From: Ceratorhiza oryzae-sativae
Taxonomy: Eukaryota > Basidiomycota > Agaricomycetes > Cantharellales > Ceratobasidiaceae
Length of the DNA stretch: 64,000 nt
Reading direction: 5' to 3'
Assembly (NCBI GenBank): GCA_030998015.1
Contig: JARWMV010000238.1
Coordinates: 62,001-126,000, forward strand
The notes under the pieces are model-generated. The model saw only the letters and a program-made list of their open reading frames with translations. It was not told where the DNA came from and made no database searches. Shown here piece after piece: positions 10,342 through 24,000 of this stretch. Both the position numbers and the translations under genes were made by a program. Position 1 is the stretch's first letter, and every line of letters begins with the position of its first letter.

Positions 10342-13300
10342 GTGCCAAAACGCACTAAGCGCCCACCCACTATATCCGTTACATTACCCTTTTGGTGTCT
10401 GGCATATGCTACGATGTCCATTAGCACACAGCTCCGCACTCACAAAGACCCAACGAAAGATGAAGTAAATCGCCTGTTCTTCTCGTTGCCACCCGCTGGC
10501 TCGAGCGGCCCGCTCGAAGAAGGGCTTCAGCAGATGGACATCAGTGCTGTCCTCACGCTTCATGGGCAGGAGGATTCGTTTGTAAATCTAGCCAGCATTC
10601 TGTAATGAACATGCACTAATCATTTCACCAAACAGGCCGGAACATTGTATCTGATCCCCCCTTTCTTGTGTTTTGCCTCCTTGGACAGGAAAAGTGTACA
10701 GTTCACTATTCCGCTCACGACTATTCGTCGGGTTGAGCGGTTAAGTTCACGCGCTGGTGTATTCGCACTTTCGTTGTCGGTATGGCACGGAATGAAGATT
10801 GTCTGTCTCATTATGCTCCACTCCCCTAGACGCCGAACTGACCCCTAACATAGATCATACAGCTCACATCCCTTCGACCAACGGCCGACGCGTTCTGCAA
10901 CCATCTCCGAGACGCGCTCAAAGTCCAATTGCAGTCGGGTCAAATGAAGGTCTTGAAAACATTCGTTAAAACATGCTACTCTGAATCAGCCTTGCTCTCG
11001 AGCTCGACATTTGCGGACAACGAGCATGAGGACGGTAGTTTCATCAAGACCGGCGATGCCGAGGGGGACGAGGCGGTGCCGCAATTCATGGGTGGGCTTG
11101 GGTTGACGCACAAATTCCCAGGCGACGCAAAAAAGTATGTGCTCCGATAAATCATCCTAGCTGTTTTAATTATCGTTGGCCAGGCTAAGGGAAGGGTCGA
11201 AGCTTAAACTCTGGAAAGACTACATGCGGGGTAGGTGACAGATATTAATCAGCCGTGAGATGTGTATCAACCCCTTGGTTCGTCTTAGTACACGGTCGAA
11301 ATCTCACGCTCCTTCGATATCCCCAGGCTACGCGGCTGATCCAAGTTGGGCTGTACGTACCTCAACAGCCGTAAATTACGTGATTGGATTTGAACTTTCG
11401 TGCAGACCCAACAGGTTACGAGGAGAACTATGGGAAACCCTCTCCGGTTCAATTTATCTTCGATTCAACAACCCAGGCTTGTACGAGAAGCTGTTGAAGG
11501 ACAATGATGGAAAGGTGACCACTAGTACCGAAGGTCCGTCTGTTTTGTCATTCATCCCCTTTCTTTTAACCAGACCTTGTTCTAAATGCTCTTGGCACGT
11601 TCTGACCTATACCCTATGACAGAAATCGAGAAAGATCTCAACCGTTCCCTCCCAGAATATCCAGCATACCAAACTGAACAAGGAATAAACACACTTCGGC
11701 GTGTGTTGACAGCGTACAGCTGGAAAAACCCTGAGTTAGGATACTGCCAGGTATGTGCATATGATCTTGTGTTTGCCGTTTGACAGATATCAAGTGTTTT
11801 GATACTAGGCCATGAATATCCTCACAGCCGCAGTGCTCATGTGAGTTAATCTATATTATTAGAAAGGACGGCTGGTCTGAAGGGAGCGATTTAGCTACAT
11901 GTCCGAGGAGCAAGCGTTTTGGTTACTCGAAGTATTGTGCAATAGGCTAGCACCTGGCTATTACAGGTAAGCTCGTGCTACTGGGCCCAAATGTTTATGT
12001 TTCTCATCTAGGACATAGTCCATCGATGTGGGGCACCCTCCTAGACCAGCGCGTATTCGAGTCGCTCGTACATCGATGCTTGCCGATCATCCACGAACGA
12101 TTCTTGGCTGTTGATGTTCAACTGAGTGTAGCCAGTTTGCCGTGGTTCTTGAGTTTGTAGGTATTTCCTCACTGGATGATTTCTCGCAAAGCTAACAAAA
12201 ACGCTTCTTAGGTACATCAACAGCATGCCGCTCATTTTCGCGTTCCGAATTGTTGACTGTTTCTTCGCAATGGGCCCGAAAGTGCTGTTCCAAGTTGGGT
12301 GAGTGTATACAGGAAGGCCCACATGCTTCAGACTCCAACGAGACCTCTAGGCTGGCGATATTGAAGATAAATGGAGAGAAACTACTGCAGATAGAGGACG
12401 ATGGTGCATTCATCAAGTGGGTTAAACAAATTATTATGGCCATGAAACTAACATCTTCTTTACTCCAGCGTAATGCGTACCTACTTTTCCTCCCTCGACC
12501 AGTCCGCACACCCAGATCACCCAGACGCACGTACCCGGGCAATAACAAACTTCCAAGAGCTCCTTCTCGTCGCATTTAGGGAATTCAGCACCATCACCGA
12601 CGCCACAATATTTGCTGAACGCAAACGTTTCCGAACTGAGATCGTATCCGGCGTCGAATCCTTTGCGAAGCGCGCGGCCGTTCGGAATCTCAACTCCTTT
12701 GGACGCTTTACACGTGACGAGGTCGGGGGTATATACGACGTGCTGTTCAAGGCTATTTTAGTTGCACCCGAGGACGTTGCTCCTGTCGGGGGCGTGGATG
12801 GGGAGCGGCCAGAGACAAGGATTGGAATGAAGGTGCGTTATCATGTTTATTCAGAGGACGTCTTACCGACGAGGAGCAGACATTCAAAGTGTTCTTGGCT
12901 GATGTCGCAAGCTGGGCACGAGACGAGCGAATCGTATCCAATGGATTTGTGGAACGAGTTCAGAGGGAGATCGCAGATCACGAGTTGATTGGCAGAATAT
13001 TTTATTATTGGGATCGGCAGGCTAGAGGCGCACTGTCTTTACAGGTACAGTTTCTAACCTCCACTAGGGCGGCTACTATGAACTGATACGGAATATTTGC
13101 CTGGTAGGATCTAGTGCTTGGATTAGACGAGGTCATGCATAACGATTTAATGGGAAATATCCAGGTGTGTGGTTCATTTATTTTTAAGGCATTCGACGAA
13201 AACTCCTCTAATCATCCATGCAGTGGTTCTTTACGCTACACGACAAAGACAAAGACGGGATGTTGACGAAAGACGAGTTGCTACAGCTGTCCGAATCACT

Positions 13301-14458
13301 GCTCGTAAATTTTTTGTCATACCACTGCTACGCCGCACTAACCAGACCTCATACAGTTCATTTTCCGCAACGAACCAGGAGATGCATACCTTGGTGCAGT
13401 TAGTCGGTTCATGACTAATGCCTTTGAATTTGGAGATGCGCTACTGCCAGCAGCTGTTGGTACCGAGGATGGAGCTGGGACGCCTACTGTTGGTTCGCAT
13501 GTTCCGTATTTGAATCTTGCTACGTATGTTTCAGTGCCCTGTTACAATTGACTATTTATACTAAAGATCCATTAGATTCCGAATGGTTGTATTGGCGGAC
13601 GAAATCCTTGAATCGTTCTTTGAGTCCGACCTTACCGCGTCATTCAGACTGGAACCTGTCCCTGAGGTGCAACCGCCTCAGCAAAAGTCCGGATTCTTTG
13701 GAGGTCTTATGTCGGCCATTGTAACGGATGATAATATGAAGATATTTAATCGATTCGCTGACGAGGTAGGGAAGACTATCGGCAAGCACCAGGTCAGTTT
13801 TCAATTGCGTGATCAACAGCCCTTCATTTAACATGAGCGCCAGGTTGCAAACAAACCCTCAATCGGAAAGCTGGATCGTGTAATGACGTTGCAGGAGCCC
13901 AAAGCGAGAGAGTCACTGATCACGCCGTCAATGCGGGAGAAACAGGCTACTGGGTCCCCAGCAACCGTTCACGTTGCAACGCCACCCGCACAGTCCGAGA
14001 CACTCGCTGAGCTCGCCTCACTTTCAATCGGCCCAACAACTTCCACTCCTACATATAACCCCGGTACTCTAGCAGTACCAACGATTTCAGTACCAACGAC
14101 CAAGCCCAGTGACGACAAGGACGTCGCACCACCTTCGCCGAACCCGTTGGCCCCACTTACGCTTGTGCAGGAACGGCAGACATTTGCTATTGACGAGGCC
14201 AAGGACGAAGGGGACGACTTGGATGAGTTGGAGGGTGAGCTAGAGGACGACCTATTAGATGAGGTACGTTTAATGGCGATGGTGTGGAGCCAGCTGGCTA
14301 ACCGACCCTAGGTGGATGCGTTCCTTGAAGAGCATGACGCTGGGCTGACGGAAGCTGAGAACACCGCCGCCAAAGGTAAGCCCCTCTCTCGTGGGACCTC
14401 GGGCTGGCGAAGCAACTCATTGATATCTATAGACCTTCTTACTGCGAAGCCAATGTAG
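10342..14458 (+). CDS. GRAM-TBC-EF-hand Rab GTPase-activating protein (TBC1D9/GYP2-like)
   Basis: Predicted GTPase-activating protein for Rab GTPases in membrane trafficking. About twenty-one exons join in frame, for example 10342-10581, 10636-10800, 10854-11134, 11184-11230, 11289-11352, 11406-11533, 11623-11750, 12469-12832, 12880-13044, 13844-14263, 14312-14375 and 14433-14458. An N-terminal GRAM domain has [20 protein letters not shown] and [17 protein letters not shown]. The TBC domain has [29 protein letters not shown] (catalytic Arg and Gln fingers) and [12 protein letters not shown] later EF-hand loop reads [12 protein letters not shown]. The Ser/Thr/Pro-rich tail ends in acidic repeats. 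The first exon is the weak point: the ATG at 10342 is only ~200 bp from a hairpin element, and 10411 is an alternative start. The true N-terminus may lie elsewhere or be missing. Confidence 0.88.
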
Positions 14459-15442
14459 TAAACAATGGCATGAATCTATGGATCCTTTACGCCGTTGTAT
14501 TTATGAACTTGAATGGTGTGCTATGACAAACCTGAACTCCAGATTGCCTGGTGTGATTCTTTCTCCGTTTGCCCTTTCTGATGTGGCTGTCCAGGCCGGT
14601 CTCGAACATCCCTTCGACTAACATCCGAACTTGAATCGTTATAAGGCCTAGATGCGGGCGGATAAATCATCCGAACATACCATGAAGTACTATTTATTAG
14701 GCTCGCCAGGCCTTTGGTGGAGTATATGCGCGCCTAAACCCTCTCTCCACACCGCTCCACTCGGGGCGCCGAATACTTCATGCCCACAGGGTGCTGAACG
14801 AGAGCAGGAGATAAATGGGGACAAGAAGAATTGTATTGGACTTGCTTGGACACTTATTGTGTCCGCGCGGATGAGCCTTATACACACATGTAGCAGGCAA
14901 ATAATCTCATAACCAAAAAAAAAAAAAGCTCTCTCCAGTGGCTCATTTAAGGTAGGGGTGCCCCTTCCCTGCGGCATTACTATACGCTAGCAAGACATTC
15001 GGGTTTTGTCCGAGTAAATTCGGCCTTTACCAATGACTGATCGCCAATGCCAACCGTGAAGAGCCCCCCAAAAGTTTCACTGAATTTGCTTCAACGTCCC
15101 GTTCACAATACATAGCTGGCAGTGCCATGCCAAAACCTTCTACATTGTATGCCAGGGCCCCCGAATAGTTCACTACCTACAATGCACCAAGTTGACAGCC
15201 CCAGCATGCATTCTGCATGCTTCCTGGCTTCTGTGCTGTACGCTATCATATTTGCCCATATTGTCCAACCCGAGCTAAAGCTATGATGAAGCTATGAATG
15301 CTTCCCAGAATGGAGAATCAGTCTGGCATAACTCAGATAACAGAGCGCTCCGGTAGGCCGCATGCATCCGGTGGATACACACCATAACGCACAGCGTCGA
15401 TCAAACCTAGACTCGGAGTCCATCCATACTCATACCCTCAGA
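14459..15442. other. Intergenic, partly duplicated promoter of copy A
   Basis: No convincing gene; a run of A at 14916-14928 is the only low-complexity feature. From about 15016 (AAATTCGGCCTTTACC) to the ATG at 15443 the sequence is similar to 18259-18660, so the promoter of copy A was duplicated together with the gene. Confidence 0.6.
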
Positions 15443-17161
15443 ATGCAGTTAGAGTACCCGTTGACAAGAAAGTACACTATCCCTCGACTTGAATTGTACT
15501 TTTCAGCTGCGTCAGTTTTCATAATAATAGGGTTTGCAATAATCAACAGTGAGGGCACTCGCTTAACCACACATTCCTAGGCTTACCGAAATTCCATTTA
15601 CCAGTAATCCTTCAAGGATACGAAGTTATCACAATTCTCCGCCCAGACCCTAATACTACAACATCATACTGGTGGTCGACACCGACCTTCTCGATTCGCG
15701 CTGCACGGAACTGCAACCCTGTGCCCTTGTCCAAAAGGATGATATTCAACACCAACTCATCGTTATTCTCATACGGTAAGTTGGCGCTTCTTGCTGCGCT
15801 TTGACAAGGCGCCATCTTTATTTTGTGCGAATAGAACTCCTAAGCACCTTTGATGCAAATAAGCAAGATCGAACTGAAGCATCACCCTATCTTGCCAACC
15901 CTCTGAATAGCTGTACCGTCGATAGCATTTTGTTCACGGCAGACCTCACTCGCCAGACACTCAGATTTAGTGTAAGTTGACTCCGATAACATCTCCGACT
16001 GCCACATTGCATAACTCTACATTGCTGCTAGACACCAATCTTCTGCCCCAACACCGAGCTGCCATTCTCGCTATCTTTGGTGTCACCACTCTCCATGAAT
16101 AAACACAACCCCTACGAAGATGATATTGCAGCATACTATATAAAGAACAAGCCGAGTATCGAGGGCCTTAGCGTCGGACGCCCTCAAATCCAGCGCAACG
16201 CTTCTTCTCTCGGTAACATCATGGGTATTCTTGATGCAGTTTCCACCGACCTTTTTGCGGCATTGTATCTATTTACGACTAATTCTACTGATACTCCAAC
16301 CCTGATCTCTACTGGTGGCTTTTTACAATGTCCTGAAGGGGGGAATATCACATGCCGACAAGAAGATATGATAGTGGCAGTCGCAGCCTCGGAGATAAGC
16401 TATCCAAATGGTAGCTTCACTGTGTCAATCGGCCAAGTCGATCCATTTTTAGCACCTTTTCAACAGTCCTTCCTCAATATGTTCACGGTACTGCGTGACG
16501 CGTATCAGTATGTGCATGCCCATTCGTGAACTGTGTTTGTGCCTTAGACAACCATATATAGCATTGATCTCGGAAATATCCAGCCATCGAACGTACTTTT
16601 GAACATGAGTGCATTCGACGCACGCATACACACGGACAAGAACGTTTTAAATATTTCCAATCAGACCAAAATGCTTAGCTGCAGTTGGGGGCTGGGATGT
16701 ATTGTAGGCAAGAGTTGGGTAAACGAACTATCGATGTCCAACCCCAGGCTTCCCGTCACAGTTCCAAGTATCTTACCCACTGGCGACGCACCTACAGTTA
16801 TTAAAGTCGATTATCTATGCCCTCATTTTAGGGTCAAAAGCACGGGCAGTCTTATCACTTCCGTGTTTATTGGTGAGTTACGGCGTCCCATAAATTCCGT
16901 TCCAACGTTGGGAGTTTATTAACCGACAGGTTCACAGGAACATGGACAATGTATTCTGCATTCTTCGGAATCTTTGGGCTTGTAGGCCCTATCCTCGAGA
17001 AACGTTATGGTCGAAAATATCGAGCCACGGCTCGCGACCTTGAGTATGCCGACAAAGAAGATGATTGTAACGAGGATTCTTTGCCAGAGGCGAATTGGCA
17101 CATGAACACCATTAGCTATGGCCCTAACAGCTTGAATCAGAACAACCGCGGCAAGTCTTAA
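15443..17161 (+). CDS. Two-transmembrane secreted-domain protein, family copy A (function unknown)
   Basis: I do not recognise a named family. Exons 15443-15548, 15581-15775, 15835-15971, 16032-16507, 16562-16872 and 16938-17161 join in frame to 482 aa. A short basic N-terminus (MQLEYPLTRKYTIPRL) precedes a transmembrane helix at about residues 18-36. A ~380-residue presumed extracytosolic domain follows, with conserved motifs SYWWST, NSCTVDSI, QCPEGGNITC and CSWGLGC and several N-glycosylation sequons. A second hydrophobic segment (MYSAFFGIFGLVGPI) precedes EKRYG and an acidic tail. The paired cysteines suggest a disulfide-bonded ectodomain at the cell surface or in an endomembrane. Copies B, C and D share the exon phases; exon 1 is 106 nt and exon 3 is 137 nt in all four. 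Confidence 0.8.
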
Positions 17162-18660
17162 TCTGAGATTTTCATTTTTTCCATATCTTGAACAAATATT
17201 ATATACTGGTTATTTCGCTGTCGTTCGTGTGTCGGAAATAATCTGGGGTAAAAATTTATCTGTAGCACACAAAGGTTGACTCAAAGGGCAAGGGAAGATT
17301 CTGCTGGTAAGGACGGAAACGCGACGCCCGCAAGCGTATTTGGTGGCCTCTGCCTGGCTCGCCTCTCTTAAGCATCGATTAACGTCGTGCTCATTTATGA
17401 AACAAGACTCCAAGGCAAGCGATGGAGCAAGCATTAACAAAAGGACGGCCAACTTCCTCTTACTCTTTTCCGGGTGGAAGCATCACAACGCAAAACGAGG
17501 CTATTCGCCACACTTTGTATTGATTTAAGTCTCACTTGTGGCACGTTAGCGTGTAGGATATACCGTGCTAACCATTGAACTCATCAGCTGTAGAGATGTC
17601 AACGCATTCTTATCTACCTGACTAGAGGATGGTCGTTACCCGCGCCGACCCTTCAAACCAAGGCGGTTCGTCAACTATCCCTCGCCCAGTCCGGTTCAGT
17701 GAAACTACATTCGACCAGTGAGCAGCGGCATGGGACGAGAATTCAACATATTTGTGTGACCAACCATGCTCCTCCGGATTGGCGGAGACAGGACTAGCGG
17801 ACTCGGTCCTAGGTACCACGCCGCTAGGCAGTTTAAGCCCCTATGTTCACACTTGCGACTCACCAGAATAATCGACAGATTGCGGCATATACGACAACAC
17901 GCCCCTATAATATTTAACAGAGACTAGAGGGAGGTGCAAGTAGAATGAGCTGGAATCTGCCAGCGCGACGGGAATATTGTGAATATTGGGTAGGCGTGGT
18001 AATGTCAAAGCTGGAGAACGACAACACTGAGATCCTTCTATATAACCTGACTACGGATTTCTTTTCGTGGAAAAGACCATCAGCTATCTTGCGGGGTGAT
18101 TTCGAATGAATGAGGGTATTATGCTCAACATAGACGAAGGACTAGATGCATGTTAGTCTTGTGCCGCGATACGGACGAAAATAACAGAAATATAACATAT
18201 AGGTAGTCTATGACTGACCCAGGTCCATGAAGTGTTGGGCTAACCCACTTGTCGTGCCAAATTCGGCCTTTACCGATGGCCGATCACCAATGGTGGTTGA
18301 GGAGCCACCGAAAGGTGTCGCCGAACTTGCTTCGGAATCTCCTTTATGCTACATGGCCTATCACTTCCATGCTGGAATCATCCATATTTCACGCTAGGAG
18401 ATTCTCGAATAGCTCACTATTTACAATGCTCCAAGTTGATAGTCGCAGCCTGTACCTGTGCACCCCCTGACTTCTGTGCTGTGTACGAGCATATTTGCTC
18501 GTGTTTTCCACCCGAACTGGGGCTATGAAGAAGCTGGTCCTGTTTCCAGAACGGAGAACAAGTCTCATATACTTAAATAATAGGCCGCACCATACACCGC
18601 ACACATTCGGCACACACACACAACTCGACAGACCTCGACCCGGACTCCACCCCCCCCGAG
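17162..18660. other. Spacer between copies A and B
   Basis: No gene supported. The final ~400 bp (18259-18660) is the duplicated promoter shared with copy A. The rest shows only short overlapping frames on both strands with no recognisable product. Confidence 0.5.
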
Positions 18661-20303
18661 ATGCAGTTAGAGTACCCTCTGAAAAGGAAGTATACTGTTC
18701 CTCGACTCGAATTGTACTTCTCAGTTGTATCGGCCTTCATAATAATAGGGCTTGCGGCAATCAACGGTGAACCCACTCGCCTATCCACGCGTTCTTAAGC
18801 TCACCCAGATTCCATTTACCAGTAATCCTTCAGGGATACGAGGTTATCACATGTCTTCATTCAGATCCTAATACCACAGTATCATACTGGTGGTCGACCC
18901 CGGTCTTCCCGATTCGCACCGCACGAAAATGCACCCCAGTGTCCTTGTCCAAAGAAATGGTCTTCAACACAAACTCGTCGTTATTCTCATATGGTAAGTT
19001 GATGCTTCTTTGCGCGCTTTCGACAAGGCGCCATTTTTACTCTGTACCAATAGAACTTCGAAGCACCTTTGATGCGAATAGGCGAGATCGGACTAATGCG
19101 TCACCCTATCTTGCCAACCCTCTGAATAGCTGTACCGTCGATAGCATTTTGCTCATGGCAGACCTCACGACCCTGAATCTAAAATTTGTTGTAAGCTTGC
19201 ATCGATAACCTCACTGATGGCTACGCTGCATATCCCAGCATCGTCAATAGACACCAATCTTCTGCTCCAATACGGAGCTACCATTCTCCCTATCTTTGGT
19301 CTCGGCACTCTCCATTAATCGATACAACCCTTATTTAGATGATGTTGGATCATATTATATACAGAACAAACCAAGTTTAGAGGGCCTTAATCTCTTTGAG
19401 GGACCCCAAATCCAGCGCAACACTTCTTCTCCTGATAACATCATCGGAATTCTTGATGCAGTTCGCTCCGACCTTCTTACGGCATTGTATATGCTTGCTA
19501 CTCATTCAGCTGATAACCCTATTCTAATCTACATCGCCGGATTCTCACAATGCCCCGAAGGGGGAAGGATCGCATGCCGACAAGAAGATTGGATAATGGC
19601 AGCTTCAGCCTCCGAGATAACCTATTCAAACCGTAGCGTCATCGCCTACAATGGCCCAATCGATCCGTTTTTAGCCCCTATTCAACAATCCTTCCTCAAC
19701 ATGTTCACGGTACTGCGTGACGCGTATCAGTATGTGTATCCTCATTATGGGAATCATGTTTGTGTCCTAGATGACCATCAGCAGCTCGACCTCGGAAATA
19801 TCCAACCATCAAACACACTCTTGAATATGAGCGCATTCTCTGCACGCATACACACGGATCAAAACCTTTTACGCATGACCAATCAAACCAAAGTACCTAA
19901 TTGTAGTTGGGGGCTAGGATGTATTGAAGGCAAGAGCTGGGTAAACGAACTATTGATGTCCAACCCCGAGCTCCCGGTTGCAGTTCCAAGCATTTTATCC
20001 ACTGGCAACGCGCCCGCGGTCATCAAGGTCGATTACCAATGTCCTTGCTTTCAAATCAAAGGCACAGGAAGCCTCATCACTTCCGTGTTTATTGGTGGGT
20101 CACAGCGTCCTAAAAGTTCTGTTCCAACTGACGAGTTCGCAGGAACATGGACAATGTATTCTGCATTCTTCGGAATCTTTGGAATTGTAGGTCCCATCCT
20201 CGAGAAACGATATGGTCGAAGATATCAAGCTACGACTCATGAGCTTGAATACGTGGACAGTGACGATAATTCTAACGTGGAATTTTCGCCAAAGGCAAAA
20301 TGA
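18661..20303 (+). CDS. Two-transmembrane secreted-domain protein, family copy B
   Basis: Tandem paralogue of copy A, 3.2 kb downstream. It shares the start MQLEYPLKRKYTVPRLELYF, the N-terminal helix, SYWWST, NSCTVDSI, QCPEGGRIACRQED, NCSWGLGC and the C-terminal helix YSAFFGIFGIVGPILEKRYG. Exons 18661-18766, 18823-18993, 19054-19190 and 19251-20303 are supported. Two positions that are introns in copy A (about 19738-19790 and 20094-20148) are open and in frame here, so they may be retained or spliced. The stop at 20303 is a TGA where copy A has TGG; the frame beyond stays open to a TAA at 20364-20366 matching copy A's stop, so B has lost about 20 C-terminal residues. About 488 aa if unspliced. 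Confidence 0.75.
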
Positions 20304-21010
20304 CACATGAGTGCGATTAGCCATTACCCTAAAGATCTGGATCGGAATTATCGCGACGAGTCTTAATTCGAGAGCTCTAATTCCTTCTATGTGTTTAAGA
20401 AAGATTCTTTGCTCGCTGTTTCACTATTGTTGATGTAGTCCTTGTCTGACCCATCAAATGGCACCACCATTCTCTTAATGGACTATTCAGCTAGAGTGAA
20501 AAGAGAGCATCATTCTAAAATAAATTTGGTGCAAGGCGATTTTTGCTATGTCCACCCTTCCTCCCCGTGGACTCAAGTGAGAATTCCTCGCTTTTCCTTC
20601 AGCAGGATGCATCTCGGTCCAAGGGGTGGTTCTCGGCGCGTATAGTCAGAAAATACATCCAGGTAGGACTAACCGTTTGCTTAGAGTTCTCCCACAGAAA
20701 GTTCGTCTTTCGTGTCTGACGGTCGCGTTTGTTGCAGAGGGTGTGCTACTGGACTAGCCCTTTGTACCGCTGACAACGTTATTCCCAGGAGATTTGCTAC
20801 AGATTACGCCACTGGGGACGGAATGCTTGTGATGAAGTATATTCAGATGATAGCGTAAGAACAAGAACAAGAACGAGAATTCAGTTATATAATTGCGATG
20901 GAAATATGAAAGATTGGCCAAGAAGGGGAAGCGAGATTTACGGGTGAGAATAAGATGGTGGCCCTACTCAAGCGTTAGCCGGAGCTAATACCTAGCCAAA
21001 AACCACAAAG
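20304..21010. other. Intergenic between copy B and ACC1
   Basis: Holds the former C-terminal codons of copy B (to 20366), then the converging 3' flanks of copy B and ACC1. Nothing else recognisable. Confidence 0.5.
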
Positions 21011-24000
21011 CTAACCTGCAGTGGAGCTGGCATGAAGCGCACCCAAGACTGCTGCCTTTTCTTCTTCAGAGAGAGTATCGATAACTCGCAACATGCCATC
21101 AAGTGTTGCCTTCCTGTGAGATTGAGAGAGCTCCACAATCTTGTGCGTGACTTCGGCATTTCGCACAGAGTTGAGCGTAGTAGTAAGGTCAATCGCCTCG
21201 AGAGCCTCGGTCAGCTTGCGGTGGTCCGCTTGATCGACTTCGGTAGGGATCAAGGAGTCCAAAAGTCGCGATCGGTATGCAGGAAGAGAATCAGGGCTGG
21301 CTTCGGCGATCTCTGCGAGTGCCTTGTTGCGTGCTAGGCGAGCACGGACTGCCCAGTAGAACTTGCGACGAGCGTCCTTCCAAACGGCGGGCTTGGCACA
21401 TCCCTTCGCAGCCATCCGCCCTGCACGACTGAATATAGGATTAGGTATGGTTGATGACGCTCAAAACGTCCACTTACTCGTGCAGGTCTGCATATAGTAG
21501 CGCAATCTGCTTGTAGGTCGGCATAAGCAGAGTTTCGCGAGCGGCAAGCTCCCTAGATGCCTCTGCTCGCTCCTCGGTGGATTTGGAGGCGTCTTTGCTG
21601 CTAGTCTTGAGCTCGGCGTACTTGTCATCCAAACGCTCCATGAGTGCCAGCAGCCTTTCTCGGCGCACTGGAAGAGCAGGGTTTAGTTTCTACAAACGTG
21701 GCCAGAAATTGCGCGCCTACTTTTAATCTCGACGATACCCTCGGGTTCTACGCAAAAAGTTAATGCCCGGTGCGCATCAAGACAGGAAGCCCACATACCC
21801 AAAACACCGGCTCGGGCCTCCACATCAGCATACATCTCCATCTGATCGGAATTGATCGAAGGATCCAACACGACCCAAGCGCCTCCGCGCTGGAGCAAAC
21901 ATATTAATACCCGCAAAATGGGTGAGAAGATATTGGCTCACCAGTTCTCCATTGGGAACAATGTATACAAAGACAGGCTGTTTGTAGCTGGACAATCCAT
22001 CTACAATCTTGGATCCCTGCTTGAGCACTTCATCGTACTGTGGACGAGTTAGTCTATAGTTGAGCGGTAAGAACTGGAGCAAGTACCATATCCTGTTGAC
22101 CTCCCGAGAAGCCACGCCAGTTCGCAAACACGATCAGAGGCAGGCCCTCGCGATTAAAGTCGAAGATTGCTTGTGCGGTCTTGTACGCCGAGTTGGGATA
22201 CCATACCTGATGCATCGTGTGAGCCTCAATTCTCACTAGTATATCAAGTTTCTACTCACCTGGCCGGCTTCCATAATGCGTTGCTCGAAAGATGCCGGGT
22301 TGGCAGGGTCCGCAGGAATGATGCGCTCAATCGTACGAGCTGCAATGTGGTCACGTTAGTGGACTGGGCTGCTTATTATACGAAATCAAACTCACTCTCG
22401 ACAGCAATAACACCCATCGGGATACCACCCAACCGCGCTCGTCCGACGACAACAGTCTGAGCCCATCCGCTAAGAGTTTCTTGGAACGACTTTTTGTCAA
22501 AGAACCCAGACAAGAATTCCCCAGTGGTCTCATCCGTCTTGCCTTCAATGAACCAACGAGGATCGTATGCGCCACCGGGGGGAGTGTATCCAATATCGCG
22601 GTCCCAAGTATCAACAGAGTTGATAAGAGGGAGTGCAGCGCCCTTGTGCTCGGGAACGTATGATAGCCATTTCAGAATATGTGTTGCACCCTCGAGGTCG
22701 CTAGTTGCAGTCAAGTGCGAAACACCGTTCTTGTGCATGATTTGAGTGCCACCGAGCTGCAAGTTGGAGGTATAGACTTCGCGCCCAAGGACCTTGTTGA
22801 GTGCCGGAGCTCCGGTGAGGATGATCGGTTGACCCTCGACTTGCACCGCACGCTGGCCAAGACGGACCAAGTACGCGCCGATACCAACGGAACGAGCAGT
22901 GACGAGGGTGATGGTAAAGATATCGTCGTATGCGCGGGAAGTTTCGCCGGCAATGAGTCCAGAGCCACGGAGACACTCCACACCCAAGCCGTCCTGCAGC
23001 CCAATCACGTCGGTGATCTTGTGCCTGGTTTCGCCCTCATCCTCGATTTCGGTAGTCAAGACACTGCCTGCGCCCTTTTCGTTGAGTTTGGCGAGGTTCT
23101 CGGGGGTGAGATAGAGGTAGTTGATTCCCTTCTCGGGCTGATCCTGGACATTCCAAGCACACGAGAACAAGCTGAGCGCCTCTTCTGCAAGACCGATACG
23201 GGCACCAGAATTCGCGGAAAGGTAGATACGAGGCAGTCCGCGTTGACGGGCATATTCAGTCACCTGGAAAAAGTATTGATCCTCAGCAGGACCGAAAGAA
23301 CCAATCTTGTAGGTGATATCGTTTGCAACAGCAACAACCTCGCGGCCGTTGGGATACTCGGGAGTATACATAGTAAAGACCCAACCGACCATACCGCATG
23401 TGTTATTGCCAGGAGCCCGATCGACCTCTTGAAGTTCGTCGTTTTCGTCAAGCACGAGCTCCTTGGACTGTAGCAACTTCTTGGGTAGCTTCAAGTTCGA
23501 GTCGGCAGCCCGTGCATCGGCCCAAAGGTTGTGCAGTGCCTTCATAAAGAGATCGGGGAAGTCGTACACGTAGGTCGTACCAATAATGTGAGCCTGGTAA
23601 CGCTTGGGCTGAAGCGACTCCTTTGTAGGATATGGGTAGTGGACAGGCTGCAAGTGGAGTGGTCCCTTCTCAGTCCCGATCGTCTTGAGAATCTTGGTGC
23701 CCTTGTCAGTCGCAATCTCTTGGTAGGCGAAATAGTTGACGGTGAAGCCAGAAACGTTCTCAATCACGCAACGAAGTGGCGAGATGTTGCCGTCCTCATC
23801 TTCAAGCACAATGCGAATCTCGGCACCAGTGACGTGCAGACGCCAGAGGCGTTTGCCATGACGCTCGATAAAGCCCGCAATAGCCTCGACAACCTCCTCG
23901 TACGTGACCGACAGACCGTAGACAAAGTTGAGGGCGATGTGGTTGCAGTCGGTGTTGCGGTGTTGTGCACTAATGACCTCCAAAGCGTCCAAGATTGCTC

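Noticed and set aside
12753..13050. Apparent frameshift in the RabGAP near 12835
   Set aside because: A normal 47-nt intron (12833-12879) restores the frame, joining RIGMK to [15 protein letters not shown].
22679..23473. 264-codon plus-strand frame opposite the ACC1 carboxyltransferase
   Set aside because: Antisense shadow of the strongly conserved ACC1 coding strand; its product has no recognisable features.
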